Shown here one piece after another: positions 24,387 to 37,000 of a DNA stretch of 64,000 bases (the first letter of the stretch is position 1; every line of letters begins with the position of its first letter). The notes beneath the pieces were generated by a model. The model made no database searches. It was not told the DNA's origin and saw only the letters and a list, made by a program, of their open reading frames with translations. The DNA lies in assembly GCA_040954595.2 (NCBI GenBank), contig CM082584.2, forward strand, positions 10,478,001-10,542,000, written 5' to 3'. The position numbers and the translations under genes are program-made. This DNA comes from Balanoglossus misakiensis. Taxonomy: Eukaryota > Hemichordata.

Positions 24387-27300
24387 TCATATAACATTCG
24401 CATCGACAGCGATGTTGCGCTTTTCCGCGGCGCGTTCGCGTTTCCGCGGCATGGCCTCGACCAGAGTTGCCCAGAAGTCCTCCTTCTGTCCGAGGCTGGC
24501 CGATTCACCGGGCCACTTTAGGTACGTGATCACCTTCAGCAGGCTCTTCAGCGACGGGTCGACGTCATCCAGTTTAGTGATGTCCTCTTCGAACATGATG
24601 GGGATGATCTTGGTGCCTACTCTCAGCATCTCCGCCTGGGCCTTCTCGTATTCAAACCGGCACCACTCGCTCTCCACAAACGGCCGACTCAGGACAAGAA
24701 TGGTTCGGCTGCTGCTCTGGATCGCCTCCAGGATATTGTCTGTGATGGCTAGAGGCAGAAAAAACAATTTCGCACCGGTTACTAATACAAAGATCACACA
24801 TAACATTTAGGCCAACATGATCAATCGTGCGCATATAAAATGCTGTTTGTCCTGTGTGGTGTCCTCCCATATAAACAGCATAGCCACGCGAGATCTCGCT
24901 GGCTCTTGTGGAGTTCGGAAAATGGTCTATCTGATTGTCACGAGCACGAAGTGCACTTACCGGCTCCCGGAGGGAAGTCTCTGCTGTGTATGCACAGCTT
25001 ATAGCCGTGGTCCTGTTCGAGACGAGGTAAAATGGCCCTTATCACGAACGATTCTTCAGGTGACGTGTTCCCAGACATTCCGCTGTAGTAACAGACAAAA
25101 GCGTCGTACTTCCACTCCTCTGTAAAGACACGGGTCAAAAGTTCAACAATCACCCTATGCCTGTTGAATGAGGCGTGTATACAGTAGCATCCGATCCCTA
25201 AGATACAGTTACGGGCAACTAAGTTAGAAAAAGGGGGCTATTGTCTGCCCCTGTAGAAATGCCCCGGGCACTGTCCTCGCCCATTTCAAAGGGTCTGCAC
25301 CAGTTCACAGTAAATCTTCCGTGTCCACTTGCCTCTGCCCAGCATTAATTAGCAGGACAGTAGTCACACCAATGCCCCTTCCCTGGCCCATAGTTCCATA
25401 TTCAGGCTGTAATCTATAACTTTCACTGTCCGCCCAATGATGAATCTGAAAAAGGCACCATATATTCCTACAAACTTACCATCATCTATTGATGTGCAGG
25501 TCCAGCAGAGACGGTGTTTCAGTACTCGAATTTCTCTTCTGTATTTGTAAGTCGTCAAAATGAGAAGGATGACCAGGGCTGCGACCACGATGAGTGTCGA
25601 TAGTATGATCTTGAGTGACCTTCCTGCGTTGTCTAGAAATGGAAACAGATTTTATGAACTGTGAAATTTGACTGAACATTAGTCTTTCTAAGGCAAAATA
25701 AGACATATTTGGGGGAAGAAGATTTGCATGAAGTTTCACTCACCAGGCCTGACGTGCAAAGTAACCGAGTCTTTGCCAGTCCCAAGTTGATTGTGCGCCT
25801 CGCAAGAGATCTCAGCGTCGTTCAGATCAAGTCCCACTTTGCGCAGAGTAAAACGGAACATCTGGTCGTCTTCTTTGTGTTGGAATTTCCCGTTCTTTTT
25901 CCAAACAACATCATACAGATGACTGGGATTTGCATCCACCTCACAAGTCAGGTGGATGTTTTTGCCTTCCTTGGCACGAAGAGGGCTTGCAGTCAAACGC
26001 ACGACCGGCTTGTCTAGTGTACATGTGTTTTAAAAAGAGATACAGAATGCCAGACTTGTGTAACGAATATCTCTTCAAATTTATAAGCATACTTTGCAAT
26101 AGTGTGAATCAAGACCTTAAAGAGCGAGGCTTCTATCGTGATCATTATCTTATTGAAAGAAAAGTAAATTTAAGGTTACTGTAAATAATTTCATAGATTG
26201 CTTACATAATATATTGTTCAGTTGGATGTAGTCACTACTGACGTGCCCCAGCGCATCGCTTCTTGCCTGACACGTCAAATTGGAACCCCTGTTGTTGTAG
26301 GTCGGGGTGATGGTCACCCGGCTCTTGGTGTGGAACAAGCCGCGCCTGGCGCTTGATGCTATCACCGTATCGATGTTTTCTCGGATCTGTTCGTCGTCCA
26401 TGTACCATCGAAGGTCAGCCGGGGGGTTGGCGTCCCGGGCTTCGCAGTTTACGTTGACTGGAGTGCCCTCTTTAATGGTCCAATCGTCGGAACTGTCGGC
26501 GATGCGTACCTCACTCGGCGATTCTGTGGTAACACATTTTTTTTTACATTATATGTAAGGATGTCTGTGGTCTCAGTACAGTATTGAGTTTCAAAATGAA
26601 TCGGAGTAGCCTAACTCCAAGCCTGGACGATTTTTAGCTAACCCCGATGATTGTGAATTGAACTCATCGAAACAGTCAAAAAGACAACGTCACTTACCAA
26701 TTACTCTTAATTGAGCAACTTCACTGCGCACACTGCCTTGAAACTCTGTCGCACCAACTTCACAGTGGTACATGCCTTCGTCTTCTATCTGCGCTCGTGA
26801 AATACGCAAATCATAGTCTTCAACCAGGCTGTATCGGCCGTTTGAAAGTTGAGAGGTTGTCGCCGGGTAACTGGTATTGGACAGGGATATCAGAACGACG
26901 TTCTTCTTAAACCACGTGAGAGGGCCAACTCGATCTGTGACACCACATCTAAAGATGACGTCGCTCCCGTAACGGGTGACCGTACTTTGTGGCGAAACGG
27001 CAATTTTCTGTCTCCCTGTGAAGAGGAAGCGGGGAAAAGATTGAACGGTTTGGACACCTGACTAAGTTAGTAAGGTCGTTCACAAATTTCGACGCATAAT
27101 TACCTCTCGAGATGATGGTGACGCTTCTGGCTCGATAGGTACCAACATCGTCAACAACCGAACACGTGTAGATGCCACCTTCGTGCACCGAAACCGCATC
27201 ATCTGTATATGTCAGCGACGACCTATCAAGATTCAAGAAGAGCAGAAATGATTGTCCCTCGTCGTACGGGTGGCCTGCCAAACGACGACGCTGTCCAAGT

Positions 27301-29681
27301 TTGTGTATATGGGACAGGGTAGTGGCCAGCGTCTAATCGGGACTAATATGGGGGACAAAACTATCACCAGTCATCAAAAGGATCTCCGTTGCCAGATTGA
27401 TGATCACGTTCCCATCAAAGAAGGATCTGGTACCTCCACCCATAATTGCTGCAATAACGTTTCTCAACTCACCCTTGGTATTGCTGCGGTTGGTCGATTG
27501 TTTGACGCCTGAGAACGACGCCCTCCTTAGACCACTCTATCGTATCCACGGTGACACCATACACATTGCAAGTTAAAGAAAGGGAATCGTTGACAAATAC
27601 TGGGTCTGGATGCTGGTGGATTTCGATGGTAGGGGATACTATAATGACAAAGAAATAAGTAAAATTGACATCAGAACATTCTTTGTCCTCACTGAGAAGC
27701 AAGAGCATGAAGTAAGTGGACGCAAGAGTTGTACCAAGTGCAACACGTACAAAGCAAAGAGCCATCCCCAAAAATTTCGCCCACGTTGCTCATTCCAAAC
27801 GACAATATGAAAAAGGCACAAGGAAACTAACTCGCCTTCACTACAAGTTTCGCCGCTCCAACCTTTGGCGCACAGGCAGTCGCCATTAAAAACATGGCAA
27901 GTGGCACCATTTTGACACCTGCAGTCACTGTCACATTTCGCGCCGTATTTGCCAACGGGACAACCTAAAATAGAAAGAATGTGAATTTATGAACCAGGCT
28001 CATTCAAGTTAATGACTGACAAAGAGTCCTTGTTTTTGGTAATTCTAGCCCACTGGCAAGTCATACCAGAGCGACACTGTTTTATCGAGCTGACGCGATA
28101 CCCGCGGCGCACATCTTTCCACTGGAGCTTCGACTTAGAACAATCACAATAATTTGCACTTGAAAAAAGTAAAGTACCTTTAGGATACATATTAACAGAG
28201 GGGGCGTACAACTCGGACGAGATATCGTATCGGTTGTAGTAGGCCGTGCATCTGATCCGGACCACAGGCGTCGCCAAGAAGTAGGGGAAATGGAATCGAA
28301 TGATTCCACCCCCAATGTCATCTTTCCAAGACGCCGGCAATACATGGTTCTCCGGTACTGGCGACAGATCACCGACAACTGGAAAGAAGGGGACGATTGA
28401 TAACAACTAACTGAAACTAGGTTGAGGAGGAGGAGAAAGGGGGAGGGGGTTCGATACCCACCGCCACCACTTAGGACCAACCAGGTTCTTCAAGGGTTGG
28501 AGACTCGCGCCATGAGAAATAGTTAAGAAAATGGCGTACGGCAGTATACGTAGTACTCAAACGTGCGGGTATAGATCATCTTTATTTCAATATTACCAGC
28601 TTGTGAAATGCTGTACCAGATTCACTTGGTATTTCGCAAACTTACACTGATCGGCGAATGTTCCGGGTCGTATTATAAATGTCTGTACTTCCATCTCGAC
28701 CTCACTGTACTGGGACACTGAATCCCGGGACTCGTTATCTTCAAATGCATCACTTCCGTGGGCTTTACAAGTGATGTCCAAACCTTGTGGTTCGATGAAA
28801 TAAAATGTGACAACATATTTCAACCAGATATACACATCCAAAACGCCTGTAACGTAAGCAGAGGAGGCAAGAAATGAATTTCAGACGATGATTCGTGCAA
28901 ATGAGTGCCCATAATCGCCGTGTCACCTCATCGTAGTGAATGGAATGAATTGAATTATCAGCGACACGCTATGAATTCTCACTTTTTACTGAAAAAAAGG
29001 AAGACGGGAATTCTTTCATTCTCAAATATCATTGAAAACTTGAAAATGATTTTTTCAACATATTTGGGGACTGCTGTGTTTACACCGCAAAGTATGGACG
29101 AGAAAAAATCCGAGTCAGATCAACGAAGAAACATACAACCGGGAAGTATTAACAACTCTTATTATCGCAGAACGGTCCAAAGCGACTTTGGATGAATGCC
29201 AACTGCAGTGCCGTGCCAACAGAAAGCGAACGCCTGCCACTTACAATTGTCAGACGGAAACAGCGCATGAGCAGTGATATTGGTTGATCGTGGGTCCAGC
29301 TGTTCAGGAGGAATATTCATACTGGACTGCATACTAATCAGAGGGTCACCCTATGTCAAAAAAGAGAAAAGAAAATCACTCATCAGGGTTCCTAAAAACA
29401 CTCTGTGGTTCAAATTGCTGAACAAAAGAGACCCACAAACTCATTTTATTCTTTTCATTAAAATTGGTCGAACCATCTGTCCGTGGTCGAAAAAATAGAA
29501 AATAAGTTACAGCCACGATCACGTACGATAGAATTATAATCACCTGTGACAAGTGACTTTCTGGTATCCGACTTTGATCAACGTTGTGCATGTCACATGA
29601 CGCGTCATACCCTGACAGTGAAGTCTGAACGTTCAGCAGACACAAGACCCAGAAAAACACGCCGTCTTTTCTGCGCCACAT
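24387..29681 (-). CDS. EGF-Ig-TIR transmembrane receptor (copy A)
   Basis: Type I membrane receptor with a TLR/IL-1R-type signalling domain. There are 13 exons: 29681-29544, 29350-29245, 28846-28646, 28378-28178, 27964-27836, 27638-27473, 27222-27104, 27015-26698, 26523-26206, 26013-25744, 25632-25480, 25119-24961, 24748-24387; 2640 nt, 879 aa. The signal peptide is MWRRKDGVFFWVLCLLNVQ. Exons 2-4 form a module I cannot assign. Exon 5 is one EGF-like domain (GCPVGKYG, CLCAKGWSGETC). Exons 6+7, 8, 9 and 10 give four Ig domains; the second (CGVTDRVGPLTWF, DEGMYHCEV) looks nephrin/Kirrel-like. The TM segment (STLIVVAALVILLILTTY) is in exon 11. The TIR domain has box 1 KYDAFVCYYS, box 2 SRDFPPG and box 3 DFWATL. 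No leucine-rich repeats are present, so this is not a TLR. The ATG follows an acceptor (cttcacag), so a 5' UTR exon lies upstream. The intron after exon 5 uses a GC donor. Ligand unknown; an IL-1R-like role in innate signalling is inferred. Confidence 0.88.
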
Positions 29682-32326
29682 TGTCTGTGAAGAGGAAGGA
29701 TAGTTATTAAAACTTCTCTCCGGGAGGTAGACTCTGGCCCTCGAGCCCAGAATGAACTTGACTAAATGGTGCACATCACCGTTTAAAAACTTTTCGAAAG
29801 ACCTTGACCCAGGGTGACGTACACTAGTGAAAGTAAACCCGCGGCTCGGGTCGGCTTTAAGTTGGCCAATCGTGGTTAAGGTTGCAAGTAGAACTCAATT
29901 GTGATTCTGTTGACTGAAATCGGATCAGCGTTATCCTACACTACCACAGTATACAGCTATATAAAACAGCGCTGTGTCAAGGAAGCGCAGCAAACATGAC
30001 TCGGATCAATAAATTGTCTGCGATTTCGCTTCAAGTTGTAGAGTACTACGACTGCTGAATCTGTACACAGCGTTATTTGTCGCGTGACATGATCGCCCAC
30101 GTCAGTAACTCACCTTTGTGACAGTCAATATCATAATCTACTGGTGCACCTTGAAGTTTAAAAAGTCGCACTGTTTTTTAAACCCGTGACGTTCCTGGTT
30201 TGAACAACGCAATGGTGCCAACGCATGTTTTCATAAACTTTAGTCAGTACAACAGGAAATCTTAGGTCACTTCGTTTTATTAATAGCCCGCTACTTGTCA
30301 ATGTCAGATCACAGTTCCTCAGGTTCCTTTCAGAAAAAAAGCTAGATCGTGCCAGTTGTACTCACCCGAAATCAGTATTCTTCTCCGCTGGTCGAAAGTA
30401 GCAATATTTACTGTGAAATCATCGACGAGAACAGCAGGAAACACTGCGCATAGGTGACTTGTAAACAGTGTTTATGGTCCGGGTGAGCTTAATAGGCGGA
30501 AACGCCCGGTGCACAACAGAGAAAGGCCCTGCCCCTTTGTCGTTCGGACGATACAGTTGAACAGAAAGTCTGGCTTTCTCACGTAAACCAGCCCCCTTTT
30601 TTCAATTCTTTAACTTTCTTCGGTGGTCTTACACGAGCTTGAGAAAATATGAATCGCCGTCGGAATTTTCCAGACAGGTAATGCGAGAAAGTAGTTGACA
30701 GGAACTTTCCGTGCACGGCACCAGGAAGTCAACAAGTAGAAATAGCGCAATACGTCATGAACTGGTGTGGCCTTCACCTAAGATATACCTTTCACCTAGG
30801 GACTGTCGGTATCAACATAGTTGTCATGGCTGTATTTAATTTTCAGGCAAACCGACACATGGTTCGATATCAGCTACCCCTTAGCAAATAACGAAGTTGT
30901 AGCTTTTGACGTATCAGGTAAATTTACTTACTCTCGGGGGCGGAAGAAAACTGCCGCAGTAATTTTGGCCACCTGCTGTTTAAGTTATTCACATCGACGA
31001 CCCCTGTGTGTTGTGTTGAGGCCGGGTCGCGTCAGTAACTAGAACGGCAGGGGTGGAGATTAAAAGTGGCTGTGTTCACCACCACAGGTCGATGCGATTT
31101 GTGCGAGTTGTATCTGCGAAATTCAGCTGTCGAATATATGTGAAGAGAACCAACGACAACCTCGACGTATTGGGACACGAATCTTGGGGAGAGTAGGTAT
31201 GTAACACATTCTTTTCAGGAGTATGACAGTAAATATGATTTTCCCTTTGATTTTTGGTGTCCTCATTAACATTGAGCTTCGAAACAGTGACGCCTGTCGA
31301 GATTTTGTCTTTTATTCTGAAATATTTCTTGTCGTTTGTGCTATTTTAAACACAGTCGTGTTGGTCGACATTTTAAAAGTTAACGTCATACACTGAGTAA
31401 ACAGTGAAGTGAGTCTGCGCGTGTTCTTCGAGTTTGCAAATTGCCAAAACACTTCACGCGACTGTTCCCAAGGAAACCGGAGGTTTATAAAACGCCAGAT
31501 GTTCTTTTCTAAACTGGGTCTACCATTTTCAAGTTTACTCTACACTTTATTTAGAAAATGTTTTATGTACAATTTTATTCCAAATCTCCACTTTACTCAG
31601 CTATACATGTACCAATAACTGGTTACTTGTATCATTGGCTCAGTCTGTTTATCTTGCAAGGGAACGCCACTCATCCGATATCCTGGTCATGTCCGGCATT
31701 GAGACCCTCTCCCTCGAAGCTCTATTGTCCGGCTTTATGCCCACATGAATTACTTCTTTGTATCGTGAGCTGAAAAGTACCCTATCGCTTTCCCTTCAGG
31801 CCTGGCCTGACCTGCTTCTGAATTTCATGGGTCATTGAGGTCACGGAAGTCCGGCAAAATATATTTACGGTGCGGCTTTATATACCCGCCTCTACCGTCG
31901 TATATTATTTCTTTTCACTCATCTGGAACTTACAGCCGACGCCCAAGAAGAAAGCCATATATTAATAACTTTGTGTAACTGCGCTTGATTATTCTACAGA
32001 ATTATGCTTCACCCATCAGGAAATAGTTGTTTTTTTTTCTCAATAATTTTGTCCTTTTCGCAATTTTGTCTAATACCCAAATTGTCCCTTTAAAATATTA
32101 AGGCGGACAATGGTTACAAACGGCACCGAAGAGTGCTCAACGTATACCTTAGCTTGACATTTTCATAGATAAGTTGACTTGAATTATATTAAATTTCGAC
32201 TTCCGTGAATGCAGTACGCAAATAAAATAGCAACGATAAAGTACGGTCAATATTCGTGGCGTTTACTATAATTTTCAAAAAGAGTAATTCTTATTTCCTT
32301 GATTCTTAACAGCTACAGATTAAAAC
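29682..32326. other. Head-to-head intergenic region of the two TIR receptors
   Basis: About 2.6 kb lies between two start codons pointing apart. Both start exons are preceded by splice acceptors (cttcacag before copy A, ttcttaacag before copy B), so unmapped 5' UTR exons and promoters lie here. TATA-like sequences are visible at 29958-29966 (TATATAAAA) and 31877-31884 (TTTATATA, plus orientation, 450 bp before copy B). Two kappaB-like decamers are listed separately. The plus-strand open frames at 30821-31042 and 31409-31773 have no recognisable content. Confidence 0.6.
30662..30710. promoter_or_regulatory. Pair of kappaB-like sites between the TIR receptors
   Basis: GGAATTTTCC at 30662-30671 and GGAACTTTCC at 30701-30710, 39 bp apart start to start. 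Each is close to the GGGRNNYYCC Rel/NF-kB consensus. They lie near the middle of the divergent intergenic region, where they could serve both genes. Motif evidence only. Confidence 0.35.
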
Positions 32327-33998
32327 ATGCCGAAGTTCTTCTCTGTGCCTGCGACAATCGTCATCGCTATCGTGGCCATTGACATCGTTTGTTGTTCGGA
32401 TTTCGGTTGGCCGTGTTACAGGAACAAAACGGATGTTGTAACAACCAGCGAATCGCCGGTGAGTTAAACTCCAAATGCGACTATCAATGTATATAGATCT
32501 ACATGTGTTTTATTGTTTATTGTGCATTATCTGGATTCGTCATCTTAATTTTGACCAAGGATTCAAAAAGTTACACTTAAACAAATGAAGGGAATATCAA
32601 AGTTACAGACAACTGTCCCCCTCTCTCAATGCTACCTTAATATCGGTACATTTGTATCTGCATGAACCCATTACACGAAAAAGGGCCAGTGTGTAGCAGA
32701 ATATTCTAAAATAAAAATGCGTTCGGCCTTCTCATTTCCAGAATGGCGAAGCTCTGTCATTGAAAATGATGGGTGGAACGAATTTACTACTTGTGCTCAG
32801 GAACCTAGATTCAAGAGTGTTCACAACGGACAACTGTGAGTATGAATATTTACTGATAGGCGTTTGGCATGTACCTCATTTCGCAAGTTTTTATTGCAGC
32901 CCTTGCCATTTTGAGCAGCACGTTTTTAATGCAGCGTGCGACGAGTCAGAGTAACACACGTCAGAGTTAAGAAGCCATTTCGAATCGGGTTGCTTTGAAA
33001 GTTGCCGATAATGGTCTCTATAGGCCCATACGACACCATACCAATAAACGTATGCTTAGCCTATCTGGCACTCAGTGAAAGAGCTAGCTGGGTATATGTT
33101 GCAATTTATATGCCATCACTTTAAGCCTATAAATCACATTCTTGTAAGAGTAACCTTCTTTCCCTTGCCAGGTGGCGCAGACGTATACATTCACGCCTAC
33201 TGGGCGTTCGACGCACATTTTGTTGACCAGTTATTTGCCAGTATTCTCTGCAATCACTACGGTGTGTCTCAAGTCCACATGGAATCGACTCTTCTCAGAG
33301 TTGGAGACATTCAAGATACCACCGACGGTCAGTAACACTAATTATCTGAACACGAAAGACGCTCCAGTCGAAAAAAAAGTGGAATTGCCAAAAAATGTAG
33401 GAGGGCGAGAAACCTGCATCTAAGAGGAGTAGACACGTACACCAGTCACCTACTGGTCGTAATCTGTGCATGTGTCCATTATGTCCGAGTTGCATGGTGT
33501 TTCAAAGTCCTTTTCAAAGTACTTACTGGAAAATGCTTGTTTTCTAAGAACATCACTAGAATCGATGCTGGCAAACAAGTTTTCAGCGAGATCGGTGAAC
33601 ATTTTGATTATATTTAACGTTTTGTACTTAAAATCTACAAATCCACTTTGCCATATATACTGTTATTATTTTTCTATGTTTCAAATAATTATTCTTCTGT
33701 ACTTACAGTGAGGGGACAACTCGCCCATCCGCTTCCAGAGGAATGGTTACACAGTGGACCTCTTATTCAACTTCATTTCACCAATTTTATATCTGTTGAT
33801 AGTCTTGTACTGATCTGCTCACCCAGATATTTTGGCACCACCTACGTGGAGACTGACCTTGAAATAGTCATCGACTTTACTGGTAATATCACAAATCAAT
33901 TACGTTTCGTATTTAAATTATTTCGTGTGCTTGCTGGCATTGAAATCTTACTATTTGCAAGAGCAGGTTCATTAGAATCATCGTCGTCGTCGTCGTCG

Positions 33999-34085
<87 letters not shown>

Positions 34086-37000
34086 CCCCCACCTGCTACC
34101 AGCTGCTAGCAAGAATGTGAAATGGCTAACACTGACGTGTAACATTCCCCTTTACTTCTGCAGGATGCGCCCCGAACAAATACGGTGGTGACTGTAGTCG
34201 TGACTGTAACTGTGAAAATGGTGGTTTGTGCCACGATTTTAATGGAGCATGTTACTGCCAAAAAGGTTGGACGGGAACAAACTGTGCTATTCGTAAGTAT
34301 CGAATGTCGAAGTTAATCTATTTTATGTATGAAATGCGTGAGTGGGCTTCTGTTCAGTTTATGTTTGTTTTATTTTTTTGTTTAAGCATTATTCGTTTAT
34401 TGACCGTATTGTAACTTTCTACTGTATAGCTAACCCGACGGTTGAGATCAGCCAAACACCGAAGGCGGTTTTGTATACCGGAAACGTCACTCTTACCTGT
34501 GTGGCATATGGGATGACCTCACAAACAATGACCTGGACTAAAAATGGACATATTGTCCGAAGTACGGAGGGATACACTATCTATCGTGACGGGTAAATTG
34601 TTCATGTTTTTTAGTAGAGAAAATACTGAAAGATGCGAACTGAACATTCTACTACTTTGATAAGGGACTGGCTATATGCGTTTTAATATGCGAATGTGCG
34701 AAATATACTGCGCTATTAACTGACAGCCAAGGTATAATGCGTTTGGTTTCTATTTTTTACAGGAACGTTCTTTCGCTTGAAATATCACATGTCCAACACG
34801 GCGATGATGGCTTGTACACATGTAACGTTGAGAGTTCCAATGGAAGGACTTTCGAATTGGCGACAGTACTGACCTCCTCAGGTATGACAATTAAGCCACG
34901 AGACATCTATAGTATATAATCACGGGCCAATAAATGATCATGGCGACGATTTCTATTCGGGAGTTTCGGGTAGTTTATGCACCTTTCTTCGACCATAGGC
35001 ATGTGAAGTTTTTGAAATTCTGCCAAGTCCATGTGTATTAGCTAATCAGGGGAAACATGCTACCTTTCTTGTCTAGATAGGAAATATCATTGGAATGATA
35101 AAAAAAGATGTATTCGTGGGAGTGTGATGCGTATCTAACCTTAAAGGTATTATGTTGATGGTTACCAAAATTTCGAGATTACTTTGATGAGAGCTGAATT
35201 CTTGCAAAAGTCCACTTTTGCGATAACCTGACGTCATTTTACCGATTTTGTGTTCCCAGATCACCAGAGTTTCACCAATGAGCCAAATGACGTAACAGAC
35301 TTAGTAGGAAGTGACGTAGTTTTCCAATGTGCTGTGGCCGATCGCGCTGGCCAGCTGTATTGGTACATGGACGGGGACACCATCTTGGCCGTTGGGGATG
35401 ACGTCATTCCCGAATGGGCAAAGACACGATTTAGCGTTGACAGTGATGCTGAGGGCGGCAGGTATAATTTGAACATCAAGAACGTAACTACCGAAGATGA
35501 CCGCGAATATCATTGCGGAGTTGGGCCTGCATTTGAACAGAAAGCCATTGCATCCAAGTCTGCGCAGTTGACTGTTCTTGGTAAGTGCTCTATACACAAT
35601 ATGAATCTTCAGTAGGCTACGTCAAAGCTCGTCCGAGTCTGCAAAAGCAGCTTAGACTGATCAAATCCCCCATATTACCATTGCACCATTTAACGGATTG
35701 TGAAACTTTAGTTATCAATTAAACTTAATCGCCTGTATGACTTGTCCTTCTGTTGGCATGGTGTTGTGTTGCGAATTATTGAACTACATGTACGTTAACA
35801 GAAACTTTTTGGAAATCATCACTTTGTTCTTGTAATATTATGATTTTCCACGCGTCCATATTTTCCTCCCAGAAAGCGCGGCGGGCCCCACGATAGACGA
35901 GGCTGGCGACTTTGCCAGCTTGAACTTCCTGGCAGATTCGCCAGTGACCGTGACGTGTCGGGCCCAAAATGGCAAGCCGCCGGCCAGTATCAATTGGTAC
36001 AAGAATGGCGTATTGGTGACTACGAATGTCACGACCATGCTCGAAGTTGGCACCAGGAATCGGATGGATACTGTCAGTGTCCTGGCCGCTCAGCTCACGT
36101 ATGACGATGTAGCGGGAAATATCACCTGCGAGGCGTGGAGTGATGTGCTCAGCTATCGCAAGAGGGTGTCTGTGACATTGGAGGATTTAAAATGTAAGCA
36201 GGAGGAAATATTAAATATGTACATTTTCAAATTCAAAATGTACGCGCACTGGATGTCGGGCTGTACATTTCAGCAGAAACTGAAGAAAGTTGCCCCTGGT
36301 CGTACTTGACAAGTTTGACTGAAAACAAACCAAAAAAGAAAAAGAACCCAAATTCCTATAGTTTTTTTCCATCCCTTGTATACATTATCTCATATCGCGT
36401 GTTTTTGTTTGTTTGTTTGTTTGTTTGTTTGTTTGTTTGTTTAGACACTGTCACCTGTTGTAAATACCATGCCTATATTCCACAGACAAACCACGAGTCA
36501 ACGTTACATACGAACCCCGGACACCGAGAGAGGGCGATAACGTCACCTTCTCATGCCATGCGGAGGCCAATCCAGGCAACGTCACGTACAGATGGGTGGT
36601 GCAAAACGACCTTGCCAGACATGAAAACGGCTCACTTCTCAAACTCTTTGCAGTCAAAGGTCAAGAGTCAGCTCTGGAAGTAACATGCGTTGCGAAAAAC
36701 GAAGTTGGCGATGGTTACTACAGGACATCTGTAAATATACGCACTCGTAAGTCACAATCACTTGCCATGCCTCTCATTACACTGGTCTAGGTAGGACACC
36801 CCCTGATGGCCAACTTAACTGTATTCCGTGACTTTGTCGATTGTGGTGGGCAAGTAATTACCGTTCTGTCGATTCAATTTACACTTCTGGGTTTTCATGT
36901 ACATGTATATAGATCATAAATTGATACAACTATTTTTTCTCTTTTCTTCCGAACATCTTCTCCCTTCGTATGATTTGTAACAGACCTGAGCAATAAGTGG

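Noticed and set aside
28441-28475. T-arm-like GGGTTCGATACCC
   Set aside because: No flanking cloverleaf can be formed, and the surroundings are a purine-rich intron of the TIR receptor.
30821-31773. Short plus-strand open frames between the TIR receptors
   Set aside because: Composition and lack of homology suggest chance frames in 5' UTR or intergenic DNA.
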